Assembly (NCBI GenBank): GCA_030374735.1
Contig: JASCIV010000544.1
Location: 1-17,063 of the forward strand
Origin: Gracilaria caudata
Taxonomy: Eukaryota; Rhodophyta; Florideophyceae; Gracilariales; Gracilariaceae
DNA: 17,063 nt
Reading direction: 5' to 3'
A program made the position numbers and the translations under genes. How positions within the stretch are numbered: the first letter of the stretch is position 1; every line of letters begins with the position of its first letter. Below, one piece after another: positions 1 to 8,431 of this stretch. The notes beneath the pieces are model-generated. The model was given only the letters and a program-made list of their open reading frames with translations, was not told where the DNA came from and ran no database searches.

Positions 1-137
1 ACGAGTTTAGCGACTTTCCGAGTCCGGAGAGGCGGCCGGTGCGCCGACCACCTATGCGAGTTTAGGGACCTCCCGAGTCTGGGCAGCGGTCGGTGCGCCG
101 ATCGCTGGGACGAGTTTAACGACATCCCGGGTCTATC
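1..137. repeat. Minisatellite, about 55-bp unit, 2.5 copies
   Basis: The string CGAGTTTA recurs at 2, 57 and 111, giving periods of 55 and 54 bp. Each unit continues with a CCGAGTC-like block and a GGTGCGCCGA block. The third unit breaks off near 137. Copies are diverged by scattered substitutions. The array touches the left edge, so it probably extends outside the window. No coding frame runs through it. Confidence 0.8.
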
Positions 138-189
138 CTTTACCTCCATGTTCTTCTTCTTCTTTATTGTGGACAACAGCCTCTAATTA

Positions 190-926
190 CTAAGCTGTAG
201 TAAAACTTTCAAAGAAAGTTTTCTCTCTGTAGAAAGGCGAAAAACTTCTGTGGCACTTTACCTCCATGTTAGGTACAATAAACGCCGAGTACCATCTCTC
301 ATTACAAGTAGCTTCTGGAAGGCCCTTTCTGATGTTCTCCGCATGTCCATTCTTCTGTGACTGGAGCCAGTCTTTGACCGTCTAGGTATCGTTGTCTAGT
401 TTTTCGGCGTTGTCCCTACACTTCAGCCATTCAATGTATCGGTCATTGGCGTCCTTTGCCTTCTCCAAAAGAATATGCCCGTTGACACTATTATCTCCCA
501 CGTGCGAGAATTTCGTGCTGATCTTAACGTAGTTCGTAATCAAGTGATCATCAGATCCTTTCATTGGCGTGTACGCCACTACAGGAAAAGTTTTGAAATG
601 GTACTTTGCCTTGAAGAAATAACGGGTGTCTCGTGATATCACCATATAGCTCCACCATGTGCTGCCGTTGTCGATGTAGCTAGCGGGCGAATCGATGGCA
701 CGATTCAGCTGCTTTTCGCTGGCGGTGTTGACCTCTCGATGGGAGTTGCCCAATGATCACCTTTTTTTCAATCCATGAAGCAGACTGAAGCATTCATCCC
801 GTGCATTACCAGTACCTCACGAGCAATGATGGAGGACACAGAGAATATTGCATTCTGTTGAGCGGGTGTCAAGCAAGTGAAGACAGTTAGATGTACATCC
901 TGATGACTCTCCAGCTTTCGGACTTT
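190..926 (-). pseudogene. Decayed or intron-split coding relic, family not recognised
   Basis: Two protein-like stretches lie in tandem on the minus strand. The first (926 to 768) is a 52-residue open frame containing TPAQQNAIFSVSSIIAREVL and ends in TGA. The second (753 to 190) is in another frame and reads 123 codons to a TAG at 382-384, then stays open in the same frame for 63 more codons, to a TAG at 190-192. The text after the internal TAG (NERWYSAFIVPN) looks as protein-like as that before it (WWSYMVISRDTRYFF). The long frame has no ATG at its head; it opens after a TGA at 757-759. A run of seven A (minus strand) sits between the two stretches, but a single indel there does not rejoin them because another stop intervenes. 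I read this as a pseudogene; an intron-containing gene is the alternative. I do not recognise the family. Confidence 0.4.
202..222. repeat. Perfect 9-bp inverted repeat
   Basis: AAAACTTTC and GAAAGTTTT are separated by AAA, giving a perfect 9-bp stem with a 3-nt loop. It lies inside the 3' part of the minus-strand relic, so it may be an accident of codons. No T-run or other signal makes a function likely. Confidence 0.6.
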
Positions 927-980
927 TCAAAAACGCTTATTGACAAGCATAAAGAGGCGTTTCTTTGTTCGATCTTATGG

Positions 981-1232
981 TCAAAGTTCGGTCAAGATTT
1001 CTTGTTTTAGGGCTTTCCGCAGAATCCTTGTTTCGAGGGACCCTCCGACGCATACAACTGCTATTCTCACGCTGAAAGCGAGGACAGAAGTATCTACGAT
1101 AGAATGCGCAGGTATCACAGAGAGGTTTGCATTTCCCTTGACATAAAAGGAGTGTTGTGAAGGTAAGAAGGTGGAGGAGATACCTGGGTATCTATCTGTA
1201 AACTCTGTAATTATCAAACTGGTTGACGTCAT
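981..1232 (-). CDS. Small hypothetical frame, 83 codons, weak
   Basis: This minus-strand frame has a real ATG at 1232 and ends at TGA (981-983). It contains one moderately hydrophobic stretch (SVLAFSVRIAVVCVGG). It shares its reading frame with the open stretch at 926-768 of the relic downstream; between them lie three stops. It may therefore be the upstream part of the same decayed gene and not a gene in its own right. No domain is recognised. It could equally be a chance frame. Confidence 0.2.
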   Translation of the reverse strand: MTSTSLIITEFTDRYPGISSTFLPSQHSFYVKGNANLSVIPAHSIVDTSVLAFSVRIAVVCVGGSLETRILRKALKQEILTEL

Positions 1233-1283
1233 CTTTGTACGGCTTCTGGCGTCCTGTTGGCTACGCTTGTGTAATTCAATACA

Positions 1284-1321
1284 GTGTACCGCTGTACCAC
1301 TGTACAGGTGTACCGCTGTAC
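1284..1321. repeat. Short direct repeat, 14-bp unit
   Basis: GTGTACCGCTGTAC occurs at 1284-1297 and again at 1308-1321, with further TGTAC pieces between. It is a small local duplication in a stretch with no supported gene. Confidence 0.7.
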
Positions 1322-1533
1322 TCGGCAGAAAAAATGATATGATGACATGGCACTCCTGGTCTTCATCTTATACGCCATTGCCAAGAATCCACCTGCTCTC
1401 GCATTGGGGAAGCTGAGTATGATAGTCTCGCAATGATCCTCCCTGGGAGATGAGGAAAGTACAAGGTTTACCCCAGGTTAACAACCAGGATCTACTCTCT
1501 TACGTTGCTTGTTTCAAGGGCATGTTTTGAACC

Positions 1534-2280
1534 ATGGCCCGTCAGAATCCAAGCAGGTACCCGTTGAGTCCGGCAGGAGTGAGAACTACTGGTTTCAAGT
1601 GCCTCAGCTTCTTAAATCACTTGAACCCGATTTTGCACATCACTTCGCAGTCCCTTTTGTGCGCACATTTCCATTCCGTAAACAATGTTGTACAAAGAAC
1701 TGGAGTTGCAAAGACTACACAACGAAGAATTGTTACAGCGAAGATTCGAAGGCTACATCCTACACTGCTGCCATCTTTACTGCCTGTAGTTCCAACAGTC
1801 CGACAGTTTCGACGCGATTTTGGTCCGCCATCAACCGCACTGGACAGAATTCTGATCTCTGTTTTAGTTCTTGGTCTTCTACATCTCTTCCCTACCTCTC
1901 GCATTCTCCTTCTAGCCAGGCTGCTCGCCTTGTTGTGGCCGATGCTTCATCCGCTTCTGATCGGAAGTCGCAGGAATGCTCAACTTCGATTCAGTGCCAA
2001 TCAGTCTCCACCACTTATAGTTGCTGGCAAGCTTCAGGTATGTAACACTAACAGAGGAACTGTTGTTCGCGTCTCGGATGGTTCACGTTCATCCAAATAC
2101 CCCAAACCATTGTTGACTACATCAAACGCCAACCGTTATGATGGTGATCATGCGTGTGCTCTGGTTGTGGGTGGGAGAGTCATTGATGTCGCCGTAGGAG
2201 ACATATATCTGGCTCCATATCCTTGTGTGCAGCACCGAGTCTTAAACGAGGTTTGTACGGCTATTTACGCTGAGGCATGA
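1534..2280 (+). CDS. Unrecognised 248-residue frame, possibly decayed
   Basis: The frame starts with ATG at 1534 and ends in TGA at 2278-2280. At 248 codons it is longer than expected by chance at this base composition. The middle (roughly residues 105-142) holds two Leu-rich hydrophobic stretches (ISVLVLGLLHLF and LLLARLLALLWPMLHPLL) that could span a membrane; the N-terminal half is Arg- and Ser-rich. A second frame, 1509-2045, is also open for 178 codons and is Ser-rich. The third frame has a coiled-coil-like peptide from an ATG at 1685 (LYKELELQRLHNEELLQRRF). Three partly protein-like frames over the same DNA suggest a decayed gene with frameshifts as much as a real small gene. No family is recognised. 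Confidence 0.25.
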   Translation: MARQNPSRYPLSPAGVRTTGFKCLSFLNHLNPILHITSQSLLCAHFHSVNNVVQRTGVAKTTQRRIVTAKIRRLHPTLLPSLLPVVPTVRQFRRDFGPPSTALDRILISVLVLGLLHLFPTSRILLLARLLALLWPMLHPLLIGSRRNAQLRFSANQSPPLIVAGKLQVCNTNRGTVVRVSDGSRSSKYPKPLLTTSNANRYDGDHACALVVGGRVIDVAVGDIYLAPYPCVQHRVLNEVCTAIYAEA

Positions 2281-2344
2281 CGGGAACAAGATACTCTTCG
2301 CTCCATCTCCAAGCATTTGTGTCAATGATGTGCAATTTTAGCGT

Positions 2345-2368
2345 TCTCTCTCTCTCTCACACACTCTC
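2345..2368. repeat. TC/AC microsatellite
   Basis: A pure TC run (2345-2358) passes into ACACAC and CTCTC. It is simple sequence in the 357-bp gene-free stretch 2281-2637 downstream of the Mediator gene stop. I see nothing else in that stretch. Confidence 0.8.
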
Positions 2369-2637
2369 CCTTGGAAGCTTCCTACATTTCAAGCTCAACA
2401 AGAACCAATCGATATCAAACAATTGCTTTTTTCTACGATGTATTATCTTCGGGGTGCATGGTGCTTCATTCCCGGACGTCTTCAACCAGGAACATTGATT
2501 TGGGCTTTACCCTGGCAAAGGCCGGTGTTAGTCGTCAACAAGAGTAAGAAAGCTTTACATTTCAATTACATTAGTTAGATTATAGACTACACAACGCCAA
2601 ATGGCCGACGAGCCGATATGATCGGCATGGACGCGGG

Positions 2638-5600
2638 TTATTGTTTAGGCGTAATTGGGATGACGTTGTCCATCATCATCATGAGCTCATTATCGATGTT
2701 CGGTTTGAACACTCCAAGTAGCGTCAGATCTGTTCCCATTTTCATTCCGAATAACAGCAACGAACCAAGGGTTCCCTCTTGTTCTGTGCATGGAATCTCA
2801 AACGCAAAGTTACGCTGAAGCATCAGTTGGACAAGATCGTTTGTCACTCTATTGTTGGCCAGCTCTCGCCCATTATCTTCGACCGCAACAAATCGGACAT
2901 ACCATTGGGCCCGGGAAAGTTCATTCAAATCGATTCGTCGCATTTTCGCATGATCACACTCTAAGCATTTTGGCCAACTGCGAGAATCTTGAATGGGTGG
3001 TAGTCCGTTCATTGTTTCTGATATGGCTACACATTGTACTTCATGTGTTGCAGCCTTGCCCCACACGCGAATAGTTCCGATCCACAGACGCCTGCCACTC
3101 GTCGCAGGGGGCGTCAGCGAAGTAACAGCGCCAATCGGAGGCTGAATGGATCCAGCCTGGGGTCCCATCGCATTGGTAGACAAAACTTGATCATTTCCGC
3201 GAATAACGTTCATACCAGCCCCAGTAGCACCAAGACCACCAACTCCCATTGCGCTGCTTGTAAGCTTATTACCGGGAAGGCCACCCACACCGACAACATT
3301 TGGCCCCATAACATTACCTGGGAGGCTGGTGGTGGGTATTCCGGTAACCACGTTGTTTCTATTGTCAAGGACATTGGCAGTGGTTGCATCATTATCGTGG
3401 GGACGTGGTTTTGGTCCTGTCACTCTCGTTGAAGTTTGAGATTCGGCGGCGCTAGTCCGAGGCGCCCCTAGGGACAGGCCTGGCTGCATAGAGCCCAAAG
3501 ACGCAGCAGTGTTAATCATGTTGTGCGTGCTTAGAATAGAACTACCGATTTGTGAACCTGGAGTAGGTGGAGGACCTCCGATAACACGGTTAACTGCAGG
3601 ATTTGACGGGTTCGCATTGGGATCAGCAGTCAGCCCTGCATTTGGTGCAAGACCACTAGCGTTATTGGCTGGTGTGCCCTGAGCAATAGGAATTCCATTC
3701 CGTAGCTGACTACCGTCACCGTAAAACTGTCCTCTATCGAACCTCCTTTGCATGGCTTCTATAGCTCGTTCCCTTTTTTCAGGGGATAAACTATCAAGAT
3801 GCGCAGTTGATATAAGATTGAGTCCCATAGGGGTTAGGGACGGTGTTTGACCTGCGTGAGTGGGGTACATGGCATTGGCTCCTGGCACATGCATATTCGG
3901 AACTCCTTGAGAATTCTGAACGTTCAAGCTCATTAACGATCCGTCGATCCCTGGCGCTCCAAACACCCCGGGCCCCATCGCATTATGCAATCCTTGGACT
4001 GCATGATTCGTGCCAGGGATTACACCAGGATTTCCAACTGCTCCCATCATGGGTCTATTGTCCCTTTCAAGAGACAAAGGCATTGATGAAACACCGCCAG
4101 GGCCACCCATACCGCGAACAAAATTCAGTTGAGATATATGATCTGCGTTATTAGCAATGCCCATGTTTGTCAGAACCTGCTGGTTGAAACCCATCGACAA
4201 ACCAGGCTTATGTTGCGTCAGTGGGCCCTGCCGAGAATTTAACGGATGGCTAGGATTTGCGGCGGCAGCGGCTGCGGCAGCGGCGGCAGCAGCGGCGGCG
4301 ACTGCACTGTTGGTCCGGATTTGCGTTTTCGAGGGAGTCGCACCACGCGGTGTTCGCGGAATATGGGAGGTTGAACTGGCTTGGTGCGGTGTGGATACGC
4401 CTTGACGTCCAGCTACGGCACCAATTGCAGATCGACTGTTTGAAGTCCCTGTCCCCGCCGGAGAGTTCTTAGTTTTAGATCGGGGTCGCTTTCTTTTGGA
4501 GCTTGTATCCTGCACTCCACTTGTTGTGTTCGTTGCGTTTGTCCTACTGGATCGATTGTCGGCACTAACTGCATCCGCAGGGGTGTTCTGACGAACAGTG
4601 CTATTAGGATGTGCTGCAGGTACTGACGGTCCCACAACTCCAGGTTGAGCAGAGGGCATCTCCGTGTATAGGTTAGCATTGGCGGCACGAGAATCTGCTC
4701 GTTTCTTACTTTTCCCATGTCGACTTGAACTTCCAGGCCGCTTCTTTCCTTGTGATGTAGTACTCGCCACGTCGGTCGTAGAAGACACTGTTGTCATGTG
4801 AGGCGAAGATTGAACTCGGGCTGCCTGAGTCCCAGGCATTGGATTTGGAAATTGGGGCGTAATGAGATTCCTCGGAATCCCATTTGGCGGAACGCCCGCG
4901 GCTAGTGCAGTGGGAACTAATGGCCTTCCCCCAGGCAAAGTGCCAGCGGGCATTCCTGGAACCATTCCAGGCGCCATTCCCGCGGAAAGTTGTACTTTCC
5001 CGGGGAACACAGCTGAGGGCATGCGTCCTGTTTGAGCGATGATAGCAGCTGCTTCACTCTGAGTCATTTGGAGTTGTGGGTTATGCAAAAGATTAGCTCC
5101 CTGGAAGGGAGACGGGGCATGTGAGGGAGGATGCAAAGTGGCGGGTTTAGGGGTCGTCTGTACAGGAATTAGATTCGGTGCCACGGCTTCTTCCGTTTTC
5201 GCTATCCGAGTTAGAGAGGAATGGTGGTCCGGTCTCTCTGAGGCGGGCGCTACTGAGGGAACAAGTAGCTCATATCGATCCAAATCAATCGATGGAACCC
5301 TAGCCCATCGACCGCCAAACGGAGATTGGTTAGCACAGTTTGCTACCCAAGGTGATGCCGTATTGACCGACGGATGTCCAGGGGCTCTTTGTTGGGCGAT
5401 TTCCACGGCTAGTAAGCCACTTTGAACACACCTGCGTAACGGAGCCCACGGCGGTAGGGGTCGGCCTGTGACCAAATCATATGGACACCAGTCTGTCCTT
5501 TGTGCAGGAGATCCATTGTTCTGATTCTTCTTATTATCACTTGTTACTTCCTTCGCATGGTTTCTTGCACTAGTAGTTATAAACCCAGCACCGTTCGCCG

Positions 5601-7818
5601 ACCCGTGGAGTCCTAAGGCTCTCTCTGCAGAAAGTACACGAAGTTCCTTCGCCTTCATGATGGCGAGAGCCGCGGCGGTGTGTTTCGACAGAGCTGCAGC
5701 AGTATTAGCTACTAGGTCAGGCTTCTGTTGCTGTAACTGTACACCCAGGTTAGAGTTCGCAGGTATAGGCTTTCCCAGGTTATCTCGTGCCCAGGCGGAT
5801 GTCACCTCCCATATGCAAGCTACCACATCTGCGCTCTCATTTTGTGGAAATCGAAAATACCTTGGATACGCCTCTTGTTCACCATATTGTCTTTCCATAC
5901 CTAATAGCAAAGCGGCAGCCAGAGTTGCCGGGCGCATGATTTTGACAATGGACGGGTCTGCCAAAATGCCCAGCGGTTTGTCCGATTGAGGGATAGGATT
6001 CATAGAAGAAAGGCGAACCCACTCAGGTCCACATTGGCCTTTTGGGTCATGCTTGACAACAAATGAAGCGCATTTTTGAACCCATATCGCCCCAAGCACC
6101 ATCAACCAATCTGCAAGAGGAGAAGCGGCGAGTTGCGAAATGCTGACCGTCGATGACGACACTGCTTGCTGAATTACTTTTCGAACGCTGTCTGCGGAGA
6201 AAAAAGCCCTAGCTTCTTTTTGTCCAAGCATGAAACGGACTTTTTCCGGCGCGGATTTCTGAAGGGCACGAAGAGCAACTTCGATCAGTTGCCGCGCAGC
6301 AAGCGCCGCACTTTCGTCGGGATGCCCAATCCCACGCATCATAGCACCTAAATTCATTAACTTCTCCGGTGATGGAGGATCCTGCACTCCAGGCATGGAC
6401 GTAAGAGAAAGATACTTTGCCAGATTAGCAGCTGCTGCGGGACCCTCTATGGCAATTGAAGCCATGATATCCCAACCTCCTCTGCGGCCATCTGCCGAGG
6501 TGTTCTGAAGTAAACGTCGGACGATTGTGGCGGCGTTCTTATCAATGAGTTCTTGGGATCCTTGTAGAACAGGGCATATTAGAGAGTGTGTTTCTACCCT
6601 TCCAGATCCAGCTAGAGCCACGACTGCACCCCCAGCGGGACTTATACATAGGCCCCAGTAAGGACTGGCTGCCTTTCCTGTGGGATTGTGGGGAAGTGGA
6701 TGACCAGCTATTACCTTCAAACTATCTGTCTCCCAGACGAGCAGGCCAAACGCCGTTGACGTAACAAGCGTCTTGCAGTCGTCAGACACATGAAATGCGT
6801 AAACCCTTTTCCGCCTAGAGAGAACTAGGCCACGAGTAACAGAGTTAAGGCTGGCATCGTAATCGGATATGGGTGGGATTAAGCCTCTTTTCGCAGCGTC
6901 AGTAGATGCAGCTTCGATATGTACAGCGGCCTTTCTTACCCATCTTGATTCTCCCGGGGGTCGAGAATTCTGGTAATGCCAACGAACTATCTTGCCGCGG
7001 TGACCGACTGCAAAGAGCATTCCCCGGACAGGGAAGGTGAGACAGGCTACGCAATTACCATCTTCAGCATCATCAAGATCAGTTGAAGAAACGGCGCGCA
7101 GTTCGAACGTGGGATTTTGGGCAGCTTTAGCTATAGACACAGTCCAAACGTTGAGGCGGGTGGGGTGAGCAGCACTTACGGTTACGATTGCAACCCCCGT
7201 GGGTTCTTGATGTCCTGGAGCGACGGTAGCGCACCGCAACTGGCCACCGAGTAGATCCGCAATCTTTTGACTCTTGACGTATGCGACGGGGCGAATGATG
7301 TTGCTTGGCTTAACCTCCGGGACGAATGTGCGTTGTCTATTCTGCGCGTACATTGGGTGGGCAGTGCGCCTGTCAGACGGAACGTCAGGGACAAGCCAAA
7401 CACGAACATCGCCATGCGCAAGAACTGCGGCAAGAGCGGTGGAGTTGGCGTTCCAGCTCAGGGCGGAAACAACGCATGGCAGCTCGAGCGAGGCAACGGC
7501 GACCCAAACGTTGACGCGACAGTCGCGCGCGATCCAGAAGGTGAGACGGGCGGCGGCATCGGCAACGACGAGCATGCACGGCTTGTTGGGAGAGTTGCGC
7601 CAGAGCAGGTGGCGGGCGGGCGCTCGCTTCGCGGCGACGAGGAGGGAGGTCTCGCCAGGCGAGTCGGCGTGGAAGACGGCGACGGCGCCGTCGCCGGAAA
7701 TGACGGCGATCAAGTCCTCATATGGACACCATGCGGTGGTGGAGAAGCCGAGACGGGTGGGCGTTGAGGTGGGCGCGGAAAGCGGGCGAGCGACAGCTGC
7801 GGAGTACAGCTTCTTCAT
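2638..7818 (-). CDS. MED16: MED16-like Mediator tail subunit with a C-terminal MED25-type (ACID/PTOV-like) domain
   Basis: This is an uninterrupted 1726-residue frame. The longer open frame begins with TTG at 7827; the first ATG (7816-7818) gives MKKLYSAAVA. Residues 1 to about 430 read as a WD40 propeller, with strand ends such as DVRVWLV, KIVRWHY and LLVWETD. Residues 430-841 are helical. They end in a MED16-style signature: PPWAPLRRC at 789-797, then W824, C828 and GGRWARV at 835-841. MED16 proteins usually stop here. A Pro/Gly/Met/Asn/Ser-rich disordered linker follows (842-1575), with basic patches near 1020 and 1106 that could be nuclear localisation signals and a 14-Ala run at 1174-1187. 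Residues 1576-1707 are folded again. They start LWIGTIRVWG, contain WPKCLEC and LVQLMLQRNFAFEIP, and end GVFKPN, the layout I recall for the plant MED25 C-terminal domain. Expected role: Mediator tail, linking activators to RNA polymerase II. MED16 identity is fairly sure; the ACID call is an inference from remembered motifs, with SPOC as the alternative. No intron is evident. Confidence 0.7.
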   Translation of the reverse strand: MKKLYSAAVARPLSAPTSTPTRLGFSTTAWCPYEDLIAVISGDGAVAVFHADSPGETSLLVAAKRAPARHLLWRNSPNKPCMLVVADAAARLTFWIARDCRVNVWVAVASLELPCVVSALSWNANSTALAAVLAHGDVRVWLVPDVPSDRRTAHPMYAQNRQRTFVPEVKPSNIIRPVAYVKSQKIADLLGGQLRCATVAPGHQEPTGVAIVTVSAAHPTRLNVWTVSIAKAAQNPTFELRAVSSTDLDDAEDGNCVACLTFPVRGMLFAVGHRGKIVRWHYQNSRPPGESRWVRKAAVHIEAASTDAAKRGLIPPISDYDASLNSVTRGLVLSRRKRVYAFHVSDDCKTLVTSTAFGLLVWETDSLKVIAGHPLPHNPTGKAASPYWGLCISPAGGAVVALAGSGRVETHSLICPVLQGSQELIDKNAATIVRRLLQNTSADGRRGGWDIMASIAIEGPAAAANLAKYLSLTSMPGVQDPPSPEKLMNLGAMMRGIGHPDESAALAARQLIEVALRALQKSAPEKVRFMLGQKEARAFFSADSVRKVIQQAVSSSTVSISQLAASPLADWLMVLGAIWVQKCASFVVKHDPKGQCGPEWVRLSSMNPIPQSDKPLGILADPSIVKIMRPATLAAALLLGMERQYGEQEAYPRYFRFPQNESADVVACIWEVTSAWARDNLGKPIPANSNLGVQLQQQKPDLVANTAAALSKHTAAALAIMKAKELRVLSAERALGLHGSANGAGFITTSARNHAKEVTSDNKKNQNNGSPAQRTDWCPYDLVTGRPLPPWAPLRRCVQSGLLAVEIAQQRAPGHPSVNTASPWVANCANQSPFGGRWARVPSIDLDRYELLVPSVAPASERPDHHSSLTRIAKTEEAVAPNLIPVQTTPKPATLHPPSHAPSPFQGANLLHNPQLQMTQSEAAAIIAQTGRMPSAVFPGKVQLSAGMAPGMVPGMPAGTLPGGRPLVPTALAAGVPPNGIPRNLITPQFPNPMPGTQAARVQSSPHMTTVSSTTDVASTTSQGKKRPGSSSRHGKSKKRADSRAANANLYTEMPSAQPGVVGPSVPAAHPNSTVRQNTPADAVSADNRSSRTNATNTTSGVQDTSSKRKRPRSKTKNSPAGTGTSNSRSAIGAVAGRQGVSTPHQASSTSHIPRTPRGATPSKTQIRTNSAVAAAAAAAAAAAAAANPSHPLNSRQGPLTQHKPGLSMGFNQQVLTNMGIANNADHISQLNFVRGMGGPGGVSSMPLSLERDNRPMMGAVGNPGVIPGTNHAVQGLHNAMGPGVFGAPGIDGSLMSLNVQNSQGVPNMHVPGANAMYPTHAGQTPSLTPMGLNLISTAHLDSLSPEKRERAIEAMQRRFDRGQFYGDGSQLRNGIPIAQGTPANNASGLAPNAGLTADPNANPSNPAVNRVIGGPPPTPGSQIGSSILSTHNMINTAASLGSMQPGLSLGAPRTSAAESQTSTRVTGPKPRPHDNDATTANVLDNRNNVVTGIPTTSLPGNVMGPNVVGVGGLPGNKLTSSAMGVGGLGATGAGMNVIRGNDQVLSTNAMGPQAGSIQPPIGAVTSLTPPATSGRRLWIGTIRVWGKAATHEVQCVAISETMNGLPPIQDSRSWPKCLECDHAKMRRIDLNELSRAQWYVRFVAVEDNGRELANNRVTNDLVQLMLQRNFAFEIPCTEQEGTLGSLLLFGMKMGTDLTLLGVFKPNIDNELMMMMDNVIPITPKQ
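4258..4299 (-). repeat. 14-alanine tract in the Mediator linker
   Basis: Fourteen alanine codons in a row encode residues 1174-1187. They mix GCC, GCT and GCA, so this is not a pure triplet expansion and should be fairly stable. It sits in the disordered linker between the MED16-like and ACID-like parts. Confidence 0.9.
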
Positions 7819-8431
7819 ACGGGGCAAGCGAAGTTAGAAAGTGGGGAGCGGGCAGGGAGCAGCGACGGTGAGCAGCGGTGCGGGCAGCGGGGCGGCCGAC
7901 TGGAGAGCAGAAAGTAGGCCGCGCGCGGAGGCGCCAAGTTGATCGCGGGTGCTCGGGACAGTTGGCTTGCAAGCGAGAGGTGGTTTTAAGGGTTAAGAGG
8001 GCTATCGTTGTATCCTTATAGATATTCTACTGCAGGCTTCGCAGCCGTGCGCGTCCTTCACCGACCGACTTCGCGTCGTTTGGTAGCAGCGCAGTCCGCG
8101 TGCACGGCTTTACCTTCCGGTTTCCTCGACGTACCCTCTGTCAGCAGCGGCTGTAAGACTAAAGTACACGTGGCCAGCGCAGGCGCCGGCCGCACGCGTG
8201 GAGCGCGCGCGTGCGGCAGCGTCGTCTGTCCCCCCGTTTTCTGGTTTGCAACTTTTTAAAGTTATATTTCCTGGATGGGAGGCGCACGTGCCGACGTCAA
8301 CTTGAGCACCCCTGTCACCGCCCCCCTTCTCTCCCCCGGCCCGTTCCCCCCTCCCCCTTTCTCCTCGCGCCGTTCCCCTTTGTTGTCCCTGCCTCGCGCC
8401 GAGTCTCCCCTTCCTTAATCCCCCAGCAGAA
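7819..8431. promoter_or_regulatory. Divergent promoter between the MED16-like and HDAC genes
   Basis: The 613 bp between two head-to-head ATGs must hold both promoters. It is GC- and CpG-rich. Visible elements are two perfect CACGTG palindromes (8167-8172 and 8285-8290), a GACGTCA core at 8293-8299, an AT-rich patch around 8251-8270 containing TTATATTT, and a C/T-rich tract about 8318-8426 running almost to the HDAC start, probably its 5' UTR. CCGCTGCCCGC lies on the minus strand at 7880-7890, about 62 bp before the Mediator ATG. CACGTG is a classic bHLH/bZIP site in other eukaryotes; its use here is inferred. Confidence 0.6.
8189..8217. repeat. GC-rich 10-bp inverted repeat in the divergent promoter
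   Basis: GCCGCACGCG (8189-8198) and CGCGTGCGGC (8208-8217) are perfect inverted repeats with a 9-nt spacer. The arms are almost entirely G/C and lie about 20 bp from the first CACGTG box. It could be a dimeric factor site or a hairpin in an early transcript. Confidence 0.7.

Noticed and set aside
4157..4472. Plus-strand frames with poly-Ala or Arg/Gln runs
   Set aside because: They are shadows of the alanine-rich tract in the minus-strand Mediator gene.
7267..7837. Long plus-strand frames (166 and 187 codons) at the start of the Mediator gene
   Set aside because: They lie opposite the WD40 coding sequence in a GC-rich area, where stops are rare; composition is Arg/Gly/Ala-biased with no domain.
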